Below are positions 1 through 12,187 of a DNA stretch of 64,000 nucleotides, piece after piece. The notes under the pieces are model-generated. The model had not been told where the DNA came from and did no database searches. It worked only from the letters and a program-made list of their open reading frames with translations. The position numbers and the translations under genes were made by a program. Source of the stretch: Microcebus murinus. Lineage: Eukaryota > Chordata > Mammalia > Primates > Cheirogaleidae. The stretch spans positions 5,521,001 to 5,585,000 of the forward strand of contig NC_134119.1 in NCBI RefSeq assembly GCF_040939455.1, given 5' to 3'. Every line of letters starts with the position of its first letter. The stretch's first letter is position 1.

Positions 1-190
1 GTGTCTGTTTCCACTATGATTGCCTGTTAGCTGTGTGACCTTGGGCAAGTGACTTAACATCTCTGAGCTTGTCTTCTCATTTTATAAAGCCCAGATATTC
101 CCTCCTCGACAGATTCTGAAGAAGACCAAATCCTATCACCCGTGTACGGCGGAGTCTGGCTGGGAGTTGGTGCACAATAAGTGGTCGCTT
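1..190 (+). mobile_element. MIR SINE
   Basis: AGCTGTGTGACCTTGGGCAA, then GTGACTTAACATCTCTGAGC and a weakly preserved CAATAAGTGG end. Sense orientation; its 5' end may lie outside the window. Confidence 0.7.
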
Positions 191-489
191 TTGCCTTTAT
201 TGTGGTAGCCAGATGAAGATTTATTTTGGTAGGTTAGTTGGAATTTCAGTTTTTAAGTACTTAATCTTAAAACACTGAGATTAAGCCATACATGTTATTT
301 TATAGCGGTCACGGAAATGGCCCCAAAGGCATGTACATGCATGTCCTTCCCTCCTCTCTCAGAGACCAGTGAAATTTGAGTGAATGCCCCAAACTCACTC
401 GATCACTCATCCAATAGAATGATGCTGAATCTCTCTCTGGGTTTTAGCATCTATAGTTATTTAATCATTTTACTACTTGGGAAAATGAA

Positions 490-572
490 ACTGAGCAGAG
501 GGGTATATAAGGAGAACTCTCTGTACTATCTTTCCAACTTTAAATAAAAAAATCATTTCAAAATAAAAAAGT
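490..572 (+). mobile_element. L1 3'-end fragment
   Basis: GAGAACTCTCTGTACTATCT followed by ATTTCAAAATAAAAAAG matches the end of an old L1 3' UTR. Confidence 0.55.
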
Positions 573-1129
573 CTAATTTTAAAAATTACATTACTGGAGT
601 GTTTCTTTCCAGCCCTTTCTGGAAGACAGTCAAAGTACAAATGGTCTTTCCCTTCAAGGGAGTGACGAGCCCAAAGCATTCATTAACAGAGCAGCACGAC
701 TTTCCCACTTTTCACTGGAGCAGGTGCGCGGCTGCCCGTGGCTCCTGCCGCTGGGGCTGGACCGCGACAACAGAGCCCTGTGTGGGTTCAGTGTGTTTAG
801 AAGCCTCTGGAGACCAGAGGACGAAAGAGAATGTTTCCAGGGCCCGGGACCGAGGCCTCCCGTAAGTTCCCTTCAGCTCTTTCTCTGCCGTTTGAAAAGT
901 CCCGAGTATTAAGTTTCCCTGCATCTCCGAGGTCACGTGTTCTATCACATCTTTATCTCCCTGGAGTGGCTTTCAAGTTTCAATCTTTTGTTGTCTGGCT
1001 TAATTAAATTTGGCTGTGAATAAAAACTTGCACTGTTTCCCAAATCGAGGACTTGCATGCGGTTAAGCATCGGATTTAGGCCTGCCCCCGTCGTGTGATT
1101 CCAGCCTCTCTCTTGCTTTCCTGTAGTTT

Positions 1130-1140
1130 GGGGGGGGGGG
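1130..1140 (+). repeat. Oligo-G tract
   Basis: Eleven consecutive G. Confidence 0.9.
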
Positions 1141-1479
1141 AGCGAAAACAAAAAAGCTAAGCACCGAGCACTGTCGGCCTAGGGTGGCCTGCGGTGGTCC
1201 CAGCTCGTCAGCCCGCACCTTGACGCACAAGTGCAAAGGCCGGCAAGGTTTTTTGTGGTTGCAATGGCTTGTGTTCTGGCCTTCGGTAAAGGACCCCTGG
1301 CTGTTTCTTCCAGACGTTCTTACTCTCCTGCCCGTGTGCTGCCTTGCAGAGAGCTGCCTTCTCCTGGCGTGGAAGTCACTCGGTGTTGGCTGTCGGTTTG
1401 CATGAGTGGCGTGAAGACATTCTAGGCAGTGTCCTCGGATTCCCACTAGCAGTTTTTTGAGTACACACCCAAATAGAAA

Positions 1480-1710
1480 CAAGTTGTGTAACTGCTACAG
1501 GACAGTTAGGATAGTTTGCATTAGTACTTTATAAACATAGATGAAAATGGAAATTTAAGTAGGAGGCACTACAGATAAAAACAACACAAAGTTTTAATGT
1601 TTGTCCATTAATGTGAATTTTAGCTAATCATTATTAACACAAATTTAATTTTGATTGTTAACACAGTTCTAATTGACAAACAGTATACACTTAATTAACT
1701 TTGCTGCCCC
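1480..1710. promoter_or_regulatory. AT-rich block with many homeodomain-type cores (candidate enhancer)
   Basis: Non-repetitive sequence with ATTA or TAAT cores in ATTAGTAC, CCATTAATG, GCTAATCATTATTAAC, TTTAATTTTG, CTAATTGAC and CTTAATTAAC within about 200 bp, in an otherwise mixed intron. No known repeat recognised. Confidence 0.3.
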
Positions 1711-1839
1711 CAACACTTGCAGTGTGGTGGAATGTTCTTTGGTGGTTTTCAGAATCGTGGTTTAACGGTTAGAGACCGCTGAGCTCAAGGTCTGGCCCCA
1801 GACTTCAATGATTTTTGACCCTTTGTCTGGTCAGCATGC

Positions 1840-2240
1840 ATGGAGTTATTGTGTGGTAACAAAAAACCCCACAATCTCAGTGGCTTAAAATCACAGGGGT
1901 TTGTTTTTCATTTGCATTAAGTTACAGGTCCATCGTGGGTTGGTGGGCGCTGTGTACATTGGTGGCAGTGGGGGTTGCTAGGGGAGGCTCAGGTCCTCAG
2001 AATGTCACCATATTCACCAAGATAGTCACAGTACCTTTCCAGAGGGAGGAGAGATAATGTGAACTGTGCAATGGCTCCTAAAATTTCTAGCTGGAAATGA
2101 CTTTCTACCTGGAAGAGCTTCTGCTCACCTTACACTAGTCACGTGGCCAAACCTGACCCAGGCCGGGCAGTGGACCACGATTCCACCCCATGCTCAGGAA
2201 GGCAGAGTGGCAGGAAGAATCTGGAAGTGGCGCTAATGCC
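1840..2240 (-). mobile_element. Ancient LTR-type relic, antisense
   Basis: Contains ACAATCTCAGTGGCTTAAAA at 1870-1889 and CACGTGGCCAAACCTGACCC near 2141-2160, landmarks shared with MLT-type elements. Diverged. The class is likely but the subfamily is unknown. Confidence 0.5.
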
Positions 2241-2384
2241 TCCCACACTGTCATCGGTGAAGAACGCTTCCCAAGATACCACGACAGATATGGAAGATTC
2301 AGAAGCGAATCGTTGGCTGTGAATCCCACCTGTCAATTATGCAGAGATTCTGGTTGAAGCTTAGCTAGTCAGTTTCTATGATGT

Positions 2385-2490
2385 TGGTCATTCTTGAAAT
2401 TTACTTAACAATTATAATTGTAATATATTGTTTCGTGCATTCTTGTAAATCTAAAGTTATTCCAAAATAAAAAGTTTGTTTAAAAAAAGG
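2385..2490 (+). mobile_element. Probable L1 3'-end fragment
   Basis: AT-rich tail with TTATTCCAAAATAAAAAGTT and a terminal A run (2480-2488), typical of an old L1 terminus. Confidence 0.4.
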
Positions 2491-3173
2491 GAGCAACCAT
2501 GATGTTAACTCTTTGGTGCACGGACACCCGTGAGCTCAGGCGTGAGGGGCTCTGGGGTGCTGCTATTCCCAAAGTTGGGGGCCAGGAGAGCCAGTCCCAG
2601 TGTGTGTTCGGGGTATTGTGCCCCAAAGGCCAATAACTAATCAATCTACGGACCCATTAACACGACGGGGACTCAGCACGCAAATGAAAAACCCACAGGA
2701 CGGCACCCCGAGACCTGTAAAACTCTCTCTGCCTCCTTCCTAAGGTGCCCAATATAGAGCTGCCGTTTGTTTATGGGCAACAGAGAGGGGGTGGGGGAGT
2801 TGTTTTAGATCTTTCAGTTTTCCTCTTGGTCCTGAACTTTGTAAACCCCCCATCCATCCACCAATCTTCGCCCCCTCTCAAGTTCTATTTTCTGACTGAC
2901 TTGACCTAACATTTCTTGAGAGAGAGAGAGAGAAGCCCTTAAAACTGGCAGTGAGGCCTTGGAACCTTCCAGGGCTAGTAAATGTTTATGGGATGGAGGC
3001 GCTGGCTGGTCATTTCCTTTAGGAGGAAACAATAAATGAAGCGACTTGCCTTATACCTGCTCAAACCCTGAGCTTCTAATTGTCTTCATACACTGGCGGG
3101 AGGGAGGGACGAGGGGCGCCCAGAAATCCCTGGGCCTCTGGAACGTGGAAGGGCCTTTTTTAGGTATGTTCAG

Positions 3174-3366
3174 GGCAGAGTTTCCCAGCCTGGGCACTAC
3201 TGGCTTTTTAAACCAGCTGGTTCTTTCTGTTGGGGGCTGCCCTGGGCACTGTTGGGCGTTTAGCAGTGCCCCTGGCCCCTCGCCAAGTCATGACAATGAC
3301 GCACATCTGCGGACATTGCTAACTGTCCCCTGGTGGGCAGAGTCACCCCCGGTGGAGAGCCACTGG
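3174..3366 (-). mobile_element. MER20 hAT-type DNA element, antisense
   Basis: Reads GTTTCCCAGCCTGGGCACTA, TTGGGGGCTGCCCTGGGCAC, TTTAGCAGTGCCCCTGGCCC and ACATTGCTAACTGTCCCCTG to GAGAGCCACTGG, a full-length MER20 in reverse. Confidence 0.8.
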
Positions 3367-3596
3367 CTTAGGGCGATGTTCCTCAAACTTGGGAATTCAC
3401 TGGGGAGACTTGGCTTCCAACCCATTGGCCCATGGTGGGGAGTGGGGCCCATTTCTAGTGGGATGCATTATTTTCCGGTTGAAAGGAGCACAGATTGCAA
3501 TCAAAACTTGAGCCTTCTCCTGGGGGCACGGCTCTGCCTGGGTTTGAAATGCCCTGGAACCTCGAAAGAGCAGGCGTCCACTCCCAGAACCAGATC

Positions 3597-3653
3597 CTTA
3601 ACTGGACCTTTTGCCTGATGATGCTAAAAGATCGGGCAAAAGGTCCAGTTAAG
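3597..3653. repeat. Near-perfect 23-bp inverted repeat with 11-nt loop
   Basis: The left arm 3597-3619 and right arm 3631-3653 are reverse complements at 22 of 23 positions. The one exception (T3616 opposite G3634) would be a U-G wobble in the + strand RNA, so the transcript could form an unbroken 23-bp helix. It is not part of any repeat family I recognise. A microRNA-like precursor or a template-switch mutation are both possible. Confidence 0.9.
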
Positions 3654-3744
3654 ATTCAGCACGTTTAGAACGGGGCCCTGTTGTTTTCCCCTTCCAACGT
3701 TCCCCAGGAGGAAACAGGGCAGATCTCTCTTACCTCCTTCCCTC

Positions 3745-3767
3745 CCCTGGCAAGTAACTTGCCAGGG
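3745..3767. repeat. 11-bp palindrome with 1-nt spacer
   Basis: CCCTGGCAAGT at 3745-3755, A at 3756, ACTTGCCAGGG at 3757-3767, perfectly inverted. Confidence 0.9.
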
Positions 3768-3944
3768 AGAGGGAGGTTGAGCCGAGAAGCTGCGTTTTTC
3801 CACTTCTTGCGTAAAAGCTACTTACAGCTTAAGAGCTGCTTAAAGCGGGGAGACCTGCTTGGGTCAGCCCCAGCCCAGCGGCCGGCACCAGCCTGCAGGC
3901 TGCCTGCTTCTCTGCAGCCTGTGAGCTAAGAATGGTTGTTATAG

Positions 3945-4115
3945 TTTTAAAAAGGGTGATAAATAATCACAAGAAGAATAATATTTCCTGACATGTGAAA
4001 ATTACATGAAATTCACATTTCAGGGTCTATAAATAAAGTTTTATTGGAACACATTCCTTCGCTTGCAAACTGCCTGCGGCTGCTGTTGCATGGCCACGGT
4101 GCCGGGGTTGGGTAG
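3945..4115 (-). mobile_element. Dispersed repeat with the TTTTATTGGAACACA landmark, antisense (copy 1 of 3)
   Basis: GTGAAAATTACATGAAATTC, then ATAAATAAAGTTTTATTGGA and ACACATTCC and GGCTGCTGTTGCATGGCC. The same family recurs at about 49010 and 54195. It is a common mammalian repeat, but I do not assign the family name. Confidence 0.55.
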
Positions 4116-5254
4116 CCGCGATGCGGACCGTCCAGACCCCCTGTTTGGGAAAGTGTAAAAAATTTTAAAAAGCCAGAGTTTTATCTGTCCCTTTTGTCCT
4201 TCTGCAGACCCCCAGTGACGCAGGGACGCCCTCTCTCCTCCACGGTGTTCACGGGGCTCCTCTGAGTTTGAGGAAGCTCTGACTGAAACTGCTGTCCCCT
4301 CCGGAGACCTCTCAGGGTCTTCTGCGTGACACGCGTGTTCTGAACCCCCGAGGCACGGCTTTCCCTCAGTTTGCCTGGCCCCAGCACCCCTCTCCCTGCG
4401 CGCTGCTTTTGAGCAGCTTCCCCTGGAGCATCTCGGGTGGGCGCTAAGGCTTCGGCTCTGCGGCTTTGAACAAGCCGACAAGTTAACTTCCCATGGGCAC
4501 GGCCTCAGGCCGTCCGTCCCCGTTTCCTCTGCTGGGGTTGACGCTGCTGCCTGTCTCCTGGGCTGCCGCGGGAAGGCAGGGGGACGTGGTCGCTCGGGCG
4601 GCAGGCAGAAGGCGCCTGGTGACGTCAGCTGTGGGCAGCCAGGCTGTCACTTGGCCCACCGTGCCCATCTGCAGCCCTCGGCACACGGAGAGCGCAGGCC
4701 GTGGGCCTGGCGGCCGGGCCCGTCCCCACGGATCTGGGTCTCTGGGTCTCTGGGTCGGGCTGGCCCCCCGTTCCCGGAGGTGCCCCAGGCCGGAAGGGGA
4801 AGCTTGTCTGCGTTGACTTGAGGGGCTCCAGGCAGAGCAGGACGGCCGATCCTGTTATGCTAGAAGGTGCCCTGCCGATTGAGGTCCGTGTTTACTGGTG
4901 CAGGGTTTGAAGGGAACTCTGACCGGCTGGGGACAGCCCTGTGTGCGCCCTGCCCGCCGTGGGCACAGGCAGCCCGTCGGGCTTGGGCATCTGGCTGTGG
5001 GCTGGCCTTCTCTTCAAAAAAAAAAACCACACATAAATAAAAGTTTCACAGTAAAATACCATTTGCTTTCTGTTGTTCTGAACACTATTTATGTCAATCC
5101 TTGTAGGGTGGCATTTCTGTGTTTCCCCCATTTTTTAATACGGAAGACTGACATTTCTCCACCGTAAGTGAGGACTCACCTGTGCCAGCCGTTTCAAATG
5201 GCACAGTTCCCACATTTATTTTTATGGGCGTGCAAATGGGATCAGGAATGACAA

Positions 5255-5500
5255 GTCACTTGCCTGGCTTTGGGGGCTGCAAGTCTGTCTGTTGTCCTTG
5301 AGTCCAGGTCACTGATGCGTGTCCTCAGACAGGCTACTGAAAGGGTGGAGTTCTCTGGGCCTCAGTTTCCCACTGATGCATGTCCTCAGACAGGCTACTG
5401 AAAGGGTGGGAGTTCTCTGGGCCTCAGTTTCCCTCTACTGTGGGTGGCTCAGGGCTCAGGGCACTGGGATTAAATGAGTGCTTGGCGGGAAGGGGCTCAG
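5255..5500 (+). mobile_element. MIR SINE containing an internal tandem duplication
   Basis: GGGCCTCAGTTTCCC occurs twice (5356-5371 and 5418-5433), because a 61-bp segment of the MIR is duplicated, then GGGATTAAATGAGTGCTTGG follows. The duplication is listed separately. Confidence 0.55.
5310..5432 (+). repeat. 61/62-bp tandem duplication
   Basis: Copy 1 is 5310-5370 and copy 2 is 5371-5432. They differ by one substitution (GCGTG to GCATG) and one inserted G. The duplicated segment lies inside a MIR. Confidence 0.92.
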
Positions 5501-8204
5501 CCCTCTCCTGCGGGGAGCTCTCTGGAAGCAGGGCCACTCCTGGGGCCCAGTCTGGCTGCAGAGCCTGTCCCAGGCCCATCCGTGAACAGGACAGTGGAAT
5601 GTCACCTGGTGGGGTTTTAATGTGGCAGCGGAAACTCACTGGAGGTGCCTGGAAGTTCCTCTCCAAATCCATCTTGGGCCCTCTTATTTAAGACCATAAA
5701 TTTCCCTACATAGCCTCAAATTTAAAAAACTATGTTATTTACTGAACTTCACTATAGTTTTGACCAGAAGCCTGGGATTTTGAAAAAGTTTGATGCTGCA
5801 GCCTCCCCCTCCGTGGGGGTTAGAGTAAAGGCAGTGGGCAGGACAGAAACTGGACAGGGTGAAATCACCCTCGAGAGCCCTCAGGCAGCTGCCGCGTCTC
5901 GCTGTGTCTGTGTGTGGTCAGTCCCTGCGGCCAGTGCTTCCTCCAGTGCCTTGGCTGCTGCTGCTCCTTCTGTCGTCCGGGAGATGACGTGATCGGCTTA
6001 CGTGTAGGGCCTATATTGTGCCCCAATGCTTATCTGTAGACGTTAGAACCACCCTCTGGGACAGGAGATATGTGAGATGCATACACCATGATGCCCGCTG
6101 TCTGCCTCTGGGGACAGGAATGGTGTCCCGTGTAGGACTTGTTCAGCTGCAAGTCACAGGTCGGCTGCCCAGAGTGGCTTCAGCACAGACTCATGTCGTT
6201 ATCTCATCATCTCCCCTATCAGCAGATCTCCAGGGAGCTGATTTCAAGTCTGGAGTAGCAGTTCAGTGGTACCATCCAGGGACCCCTGAGCTTTCCACCC
6301 TCCCTGCTCGGTGCCTCCTTTCTGCTACCTCACGGTCACACAGTGGCGGCTGCAGCTCCAAACATTGCATCCTTAGACAGTCTCACATTCAAGGCAGGAG
6401 GGGAGGGTACAAAGAGCTATCCTTGCTTACTTTTTTCATGTTTTCTTAGAATGCCCTAGAACACTTCTCCTTTTTAAGTCTTATGGGCCAAACTGGGCAA
6501 GGGAGGGTGGGAAAATACGCAGTTAGGCTCTAGCCAGCACAGGGGAGACAGGTGAGGGAGCCGTGGGTGGGAAGTGGTCGTCAGGTGGCCACATTCAAGC
6601 GATTGACAGGGTTTCTGTCTCCCTCTGTGTTGTTTCCTGCGTTGCATGTAGTTGGATTTGTGCCAGGCATTTGCACGTGTGATTTCGCTTCACCGTATGC
6701 ACAGGTAGATAGAGGCCCTGAGCTAGCTTCCAGAGTCTCCCCGTAACCGCGCACCTCTGTGAGCACAGGAGAAGGCTGATGGGCGAACGCTGACGTTAAT
6801 TTAACCGGACCGTCTGCAGCCCGTGGAGTGGTTATCGCTTTTCTTTCAACTCTAACCCACAAGTGGGTACAACTGTAGCTCCGCCTTTGAGGATGGCAGG
6901 GACTCCAGCCGACAGCCAGTTGTTTGCTGGAAACAGGCTATATTAGCGTCCTCACCCTCCTGATCTCCAAAGATAGGGGCAAATTTTCTTGACAGTGACG
7001 GGAGAAAGTCAGGAATGACTGTCCCCGGGAGGAGTGGAGGCCGGGGCGGAGCCTGGTCTGAGTCCGCTGGAGGGACAGGCGCTCCTGTGTGCACGGGGCA
7101 GAGGACGCACAGGTACTCAAAGCATTTTAAGACTCCGTGTCACTGCTTGCTCCCCAAGGGTGGAGAGCCCTTGGAAGAAAGGCCTGCCTGCGCACGCGGA
7201 CTGGACGGTGATGCTGCGTCCGCGCTCCGAGAGCCCGGCGGGACCTTCCCGGGAAAGGGTTCTGGGCACCTGCGTTGCTTCTGTTTGTTCCCGAGGGAGA
7301 CTGACGCAGTGGGACCTGGCGTGCCCTTAGGCCCAGTGGTCGGAAGGTGGCATGATCCGGGGAGAGGAGGGAGGGAAGTAGAAGGTATTTTTCGGAGTTG
7401 TTTCTGGGCAGTGTGAGTTTGGTCTGAACACAGGTACATTTAGCAGAAGTTTGGTTGCAGACAACAGAAATCTGTTCTGAGCGGTGCACGTGGTGGTGGT
7501 GGCAGGGGATCAGGGCATCCCCAAGCCTTGGGAAGGGACACGCCAGACTAGCAACAAGAAGGTTCTAGAGAAGGCAGGGCTGATTCCGGGTCTCTCGTCT
7601 CTTTCACCGAACAACTGTCCTCTTCCCTCTCTGCCTCACTAGATTCTTCTGCTACCCACCCCACAGCGACTTGTCGTTACAGCCACCCAGCCACCCACAT
7701 GCCTGCTCTCCCAAGTCGACTTCCCTTGGAGGTTGGAATGGCCGTGGGATGTTGTTTTGATTACTTATACACGAGAGGAAATCTGCTGGGGGTAGAATGA
7801 GCTGGGACATGGTTCTGAAAAATATTTTGCTTTCTGATGAGTGACAGCTGAGCAAACAAAACTCTCTGTCCTCTTCCCCCCTTTCTGGCCTCGAATGTGG
7901 TTTTGGGAAGACATGATGCTTGGAGACGTGGCAGCCATCTTGTGACGATGAGGCGTAAGGATTGAAAGTCAATGTGTAGACAATGGTAGAGCAAAAAAGA
8001 CAGAGGAAACTTGGATCTTGATCATGTGGCTGAACTACTATATTTGACTAAAATTCCTGGGGAGAGACTCCTAGGCAGCTTGATGCACGTATCCACTCGT
8101 GAATCAGTTGGGGGGCTAGAAGAGAGATAAACAGCAGCCGGCGTTAGCCCTGGCCCCTGTGGCTGGGTTGGGGGTATGGGGATGTGTTTATTATCTGATT
8201 AGAG

Positions 8205-8465
8205 CTGCGTTAGTTATTATAAGAATCCTAGTAGCTAACATTTGCTGAAGGCTTGCTATGTGTCAAGCACCCTTATCCTCTTTCCTTAGATTAACTTATT
8301 TGATTTTTATAACAACCATTTCAGGTAAGGGCTGTTATCATTATACCCATTTTACAGACTAGAAAACCGAGCAGAGAGAATTCAGTAAGCCCAGGGATGG
8401 ATAGTCAGTGAGGGTATCTGGATTTGGAGGTCTGGATCCTGAGCCTTCCCCCTTCCACCTGACCC
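8205..8465 (-). mobile_element. MIR SINE, antisense
   Basis: AGCTAACATTTGCTGAAGGC, TGCTATGTGTCAAGCAC, TTATACCCATTTTACAGACT and GGTCTGGATCCTGAG follow the reverse MIR order almost end to end. Confidence 0.85.
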
Positions 8466-8754
8466 TGAACTGCTGCTCGGGCTGGAGAGGTGGGTCTGGA
8501 GCAGGCCGGTTAGCAGCCCTGCCCGTCGGGGCGTCTCCTGCGAGGGCCGAGTGGGGGTGAGGGTGGCTTGTGTGCGTCAGGCCTAAGGCCCAAATTCCTC
8601 GATTATCAGTATTTCTGAAAACCGCGATGTCTTAAAATTGGTTAAGATATTGGCATCTTTGCCCTAAAGAGCTATCATTGCATTGATTGTACCTCTTAAT
8701 ATGGCGACAATAGAACGGGAGATGGGTTGTTAATAAAGCTGCTTACTGAAGCGT

Positions 8755-8945
8755 AACACGTGCAGAACAGCACTCAAATCGAGAACACTTGTGAATTTTT
8801 GCAAAGCAAACACCCCAGGTCACCAGTGCCCAGTTCAAGAAACAGAACATGGCCACAACCGTCTCGTACCTGCACCCAGGGGTACCGACTGTCCTGTCTT
8901 CTAACAGCGGACAGGATTTCTAAACTCTATATAATAGAGGTGTAA
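8755..8945 (+). mobile_element. Probable L1-derived fragment
   Basis: Contains the CCCAGTTCAAGAAACAGAAC and ATGGCCACAACC segment, known from L1M 3' regions. Edges uncertain. Confidence 0.4.
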
Positions 8946-9833
8946 TTGTAGGAGAACACTCTTTTAAATCACCAATCGCAAGAGCAGCGATTTGGACAGA
9001 AAGCCTCATTTAGAACTGTTGGGAGTTCGTAGGCGGCTCTACTGGTTACATTCCGTGTAGGAGACAAAATGCCATTCTTTGGTTTGATCTCAGATTCTCC
9101 TCCTTCCCACACCAAAGAACAACGATGCAAGTTTAAGGGTGTTTTGACAGTTCAGCCTAGGAATTCAAGTTCAGTTTCTTAAAATGTGAACTTGAAATGT
9201 ATGAGGCTCTCGACGATTTCTGGTTTCCACCACACTCCCCGGCCGGCCCCTGGGGCAGCCTTTGCGTACCTCTGCACCTCTGTTTACAGAACTGCAGCTG
9301 GCAGCTGCGCTGTCGGTGCCTTGGTCCCGGGACAGCGCCAGGCTTTGGAGAAGCTCTTATTTTGAAAGGGAGATGGGCGCCTGGCACGGGCGAGGAAAAG
9401 GCAGAACCGTCCTTGCCTTCGCTGCACCTGCACCTCTCGGGCCTAATGAGTTCAGGCTGATGGAACCCAGACCTCAGGAAGGATTATGAATTCTCATTTG
9501 ATTTGATTTGCTTCTAAAATACCTTAAACCAGCTGTGCCTGCCCAGCTGACCCAGGCGTCTCTGCCGTGTTGGGGGATGGTGTGAGTGGCCCCCTCCTTC
9601 CTGGGGCGCTGGGGGGGGCACAGCTCTGCTCCCCCCACCTGGCCGCCCCTGGGCCTGCTGTGGTCTCCACGGTGCGGCCAGCCCAGCCTCCATTCTCACA
9701 ACAGCTCATGCTGGCGGCCTCTGCGTGTCTCATTTCACAGACGGAGATGGGTGAACTTGTCCTGAGTCGCCCTCGTTGCTTGGCCCAGACCCTCAGGCCC
9801 ACGCTCAGCCCCTGCTCTAAGCTGCCCCCTGAA

Positions 9834-10178
<345 letters not shown>

Positions 10179-10624
10179 TAAGCTGCCCCCTGAGCTGACC
10201 AAAGCCCAAAGGGGTGGGGTTTCTCCCTCCTTGTGGGCCCATTGTGGGCAAAGTTTCCAGTCACTCTTCTCTGAGTTACCTGAGAAGCTGCCAAGCGCCA
10301 GGCACGGGGGTGTGGAAGGTGGAACAGTGCTGAACAACAGCTAAACAGCAGCAGCATCTTTCGAGACTTCTAAATGTGCGAGACACTCCCTGGACTTTCT
10401 GTTTTCGGGAGGTTCTGAGAGTGGGGTCCCCGGACCGGCACCATCGCCATCCTGGGCATGTGTTACTAACAGAAACGCGTGACCTCCCGTCTCGGACCCC
10501 CTGATGGGACGTGCGGGGAGTGGGGTCCGGCCGGCCGTGCTTAACAGGCTCCTGGGGGACTCTGGGCACACTGAGGCTTGAGAGCCCGGTCTGCTTTAAT
10601 CCTGGGTTTTAATCGACCCCCCGG

Positions 10625-10730
10625 TGAAGTCAGTGTTGTGGTTCGCATCACCCCCATTCTGCAGAAGAGAAGCGACTTGCCCAGGGGCCCGGTGAGTGGC
10701 AGCCGGGACTCAGTCCGGGCCAGCTCCGCG
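10625..10730 (-). mobile_element. MIR fragment, antisense
   Basis: CACCCCCATTCTGCAGAAGA, then AGCGACTTGCCCAGGGGCC and GTGGCAGCCGGGACTCAG. Confidence 0.65.
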
Positions 10731-11674
10731 CGGAAACCTCTTCTGTTCTGTTCCTCCGCTCGGTCCTTGCTCTCCTGGAGTTAGAATAGATGTTAGGACA
10801 GCGACGAAGGTCAGCAGGCCCACCGATAAAGTAGCCACAGCAGGCAGAGCTAGGAGGGAAAGGAAAGGGAGGGCTGAGAGGGGGCAGAGGGGCTGCGCCC
10901 CCACGCCCAGCCCCGTGCAGCCGCAGGGAGCCGGGGGGCCTGGAGCAAAGGATGGCGATGGTGCCGGTCTTGAACTTGGCCCGTCTGCCCCTACTCGCAG
11001 GGCATCCCTGCCGTGTGCCTGGTGGGGAACGTCCCTTCCCCGGGTGACCCTGTGACTGGAGCAGGGATCCTGCTGCCCGTTTTGCAGATAGAGCCGAGGG
11101 CTGTGCAGCCGCCGCCGTCACCTCAGACCCCCGGCTCTGGGGTGACGTTCGTCCTGCGTCCACAGATTTCTCACACTGGGAACCTCTTTCTAAAGAAGAA
11201 CTCCCCGGTGTCTCTCAGGAGGTCTGTCCGGGCCTTGTCCGTGGTCGTTCTCTGCAGACCCGGTGTTGCCTCGGGGCTGGTGCCGGGCTTCGCGCTGCTG
11301 GCACCACCACCCACCGTGACGGGACCGTCCCCTGCTCGGCTGCCCCGCGTGACGCCGCTGGCTTTGTGTGGCTGTTGAGATGTAAACGAATCACAGTGAA
11401 ATGAAAGGAGATGCCGAGTCCCACAGTGGCTCCAGCTGCATCTCAGGTGCTCAGGGGCGGACGCCGTGCTGCTGGGGGTGGGGCTGAGCCGCGGGGACTC
11501 GCGACAGGTAGGGACAGGTAGGTAGTCGTCGGCACTATATGGCGCAGCCCAGTGGGAGAGAACGAGGACTCGGAGCAGTTCTGCCCTTCCTCTGTCACGG
11601 GGAGCCCAGGGTCACTCAGGCCGCTGCCAGCCCAGGGTCCTTGGCCCTCTCGAGTCTGTGTCCATCCGTCCGTC

Positions 11675-11895
11675 CGTCCGCTCAGCTCGGTGCCGCCGAT
11701 GTCTGAGGCTGGATCGTTCTTCGTTGTGGGGGGTCCCGGGCACTGCGAGGGGCTAGCAATCGGTGTCCCTGGTCTCTACCCACTAGACGCCAGTAGCACC
11801 CCCGAGTCGTGACAACCCAAAGTGACGCCTGGCATTGCTCCGTGTGCCTTGAAGGGGGGAGGGGGACACAGGCACCCCTGGCTGAGAAGCACCGG
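11675..11895 (-). mobile_element. MER20 DNA element, antisense
   Basis: Contains CCCTGGTCTCTACCCACTAG, GACGCCAGTAGCACCCCCG and TCGTGACAACCCAAAG, and ends CTGAGAAGCACCGG. Confidence 0.8.
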
Positions 11896-12169
11896 TTTAG
11901 CTGAAAATACTCGTTTTCCCTTATTTCCGATTGGCTGAGGGTGCGGCTGGGCCCAGAGGCCCCCGGACCCGGGGTCCGCCCTCCGGGGAGCTGGGACGCC
12001 TCCGGGACGCGGTGGGAAGATCCACGGGCGCGCTCAGCCTGCGTTTCTTCCCGGCTCCACCGGCGTCTGGGTCTTCTTAGGCAAACGGCGGGCCGGGCTC
12101 TAGAGATAATTAAACCCATCTTTCCTCCCTCTCCCGCCCGGCCCCTCAGCCCTTTGGTCCGTTCAGCTC

Positions 12170-12187
12170 ACAATGATAACATTGTTC
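12170..12187. promoter_or_regulatory. Candidate SOXE (SOX9-type) dimer site
   Basis: ACAATG (12170-12175), ATAA spacer, CATTGT (12180-12185) then TC. Two inverted SOX-type cores separated by 4 bp match the arrangement bound by SOX8/9/10 dimers. It sits in a non-repetitive block (about 12060-12240) that also has ATAATTAAA at 12106-12114. Function is inferred from motif only. Confidence 0.45.
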
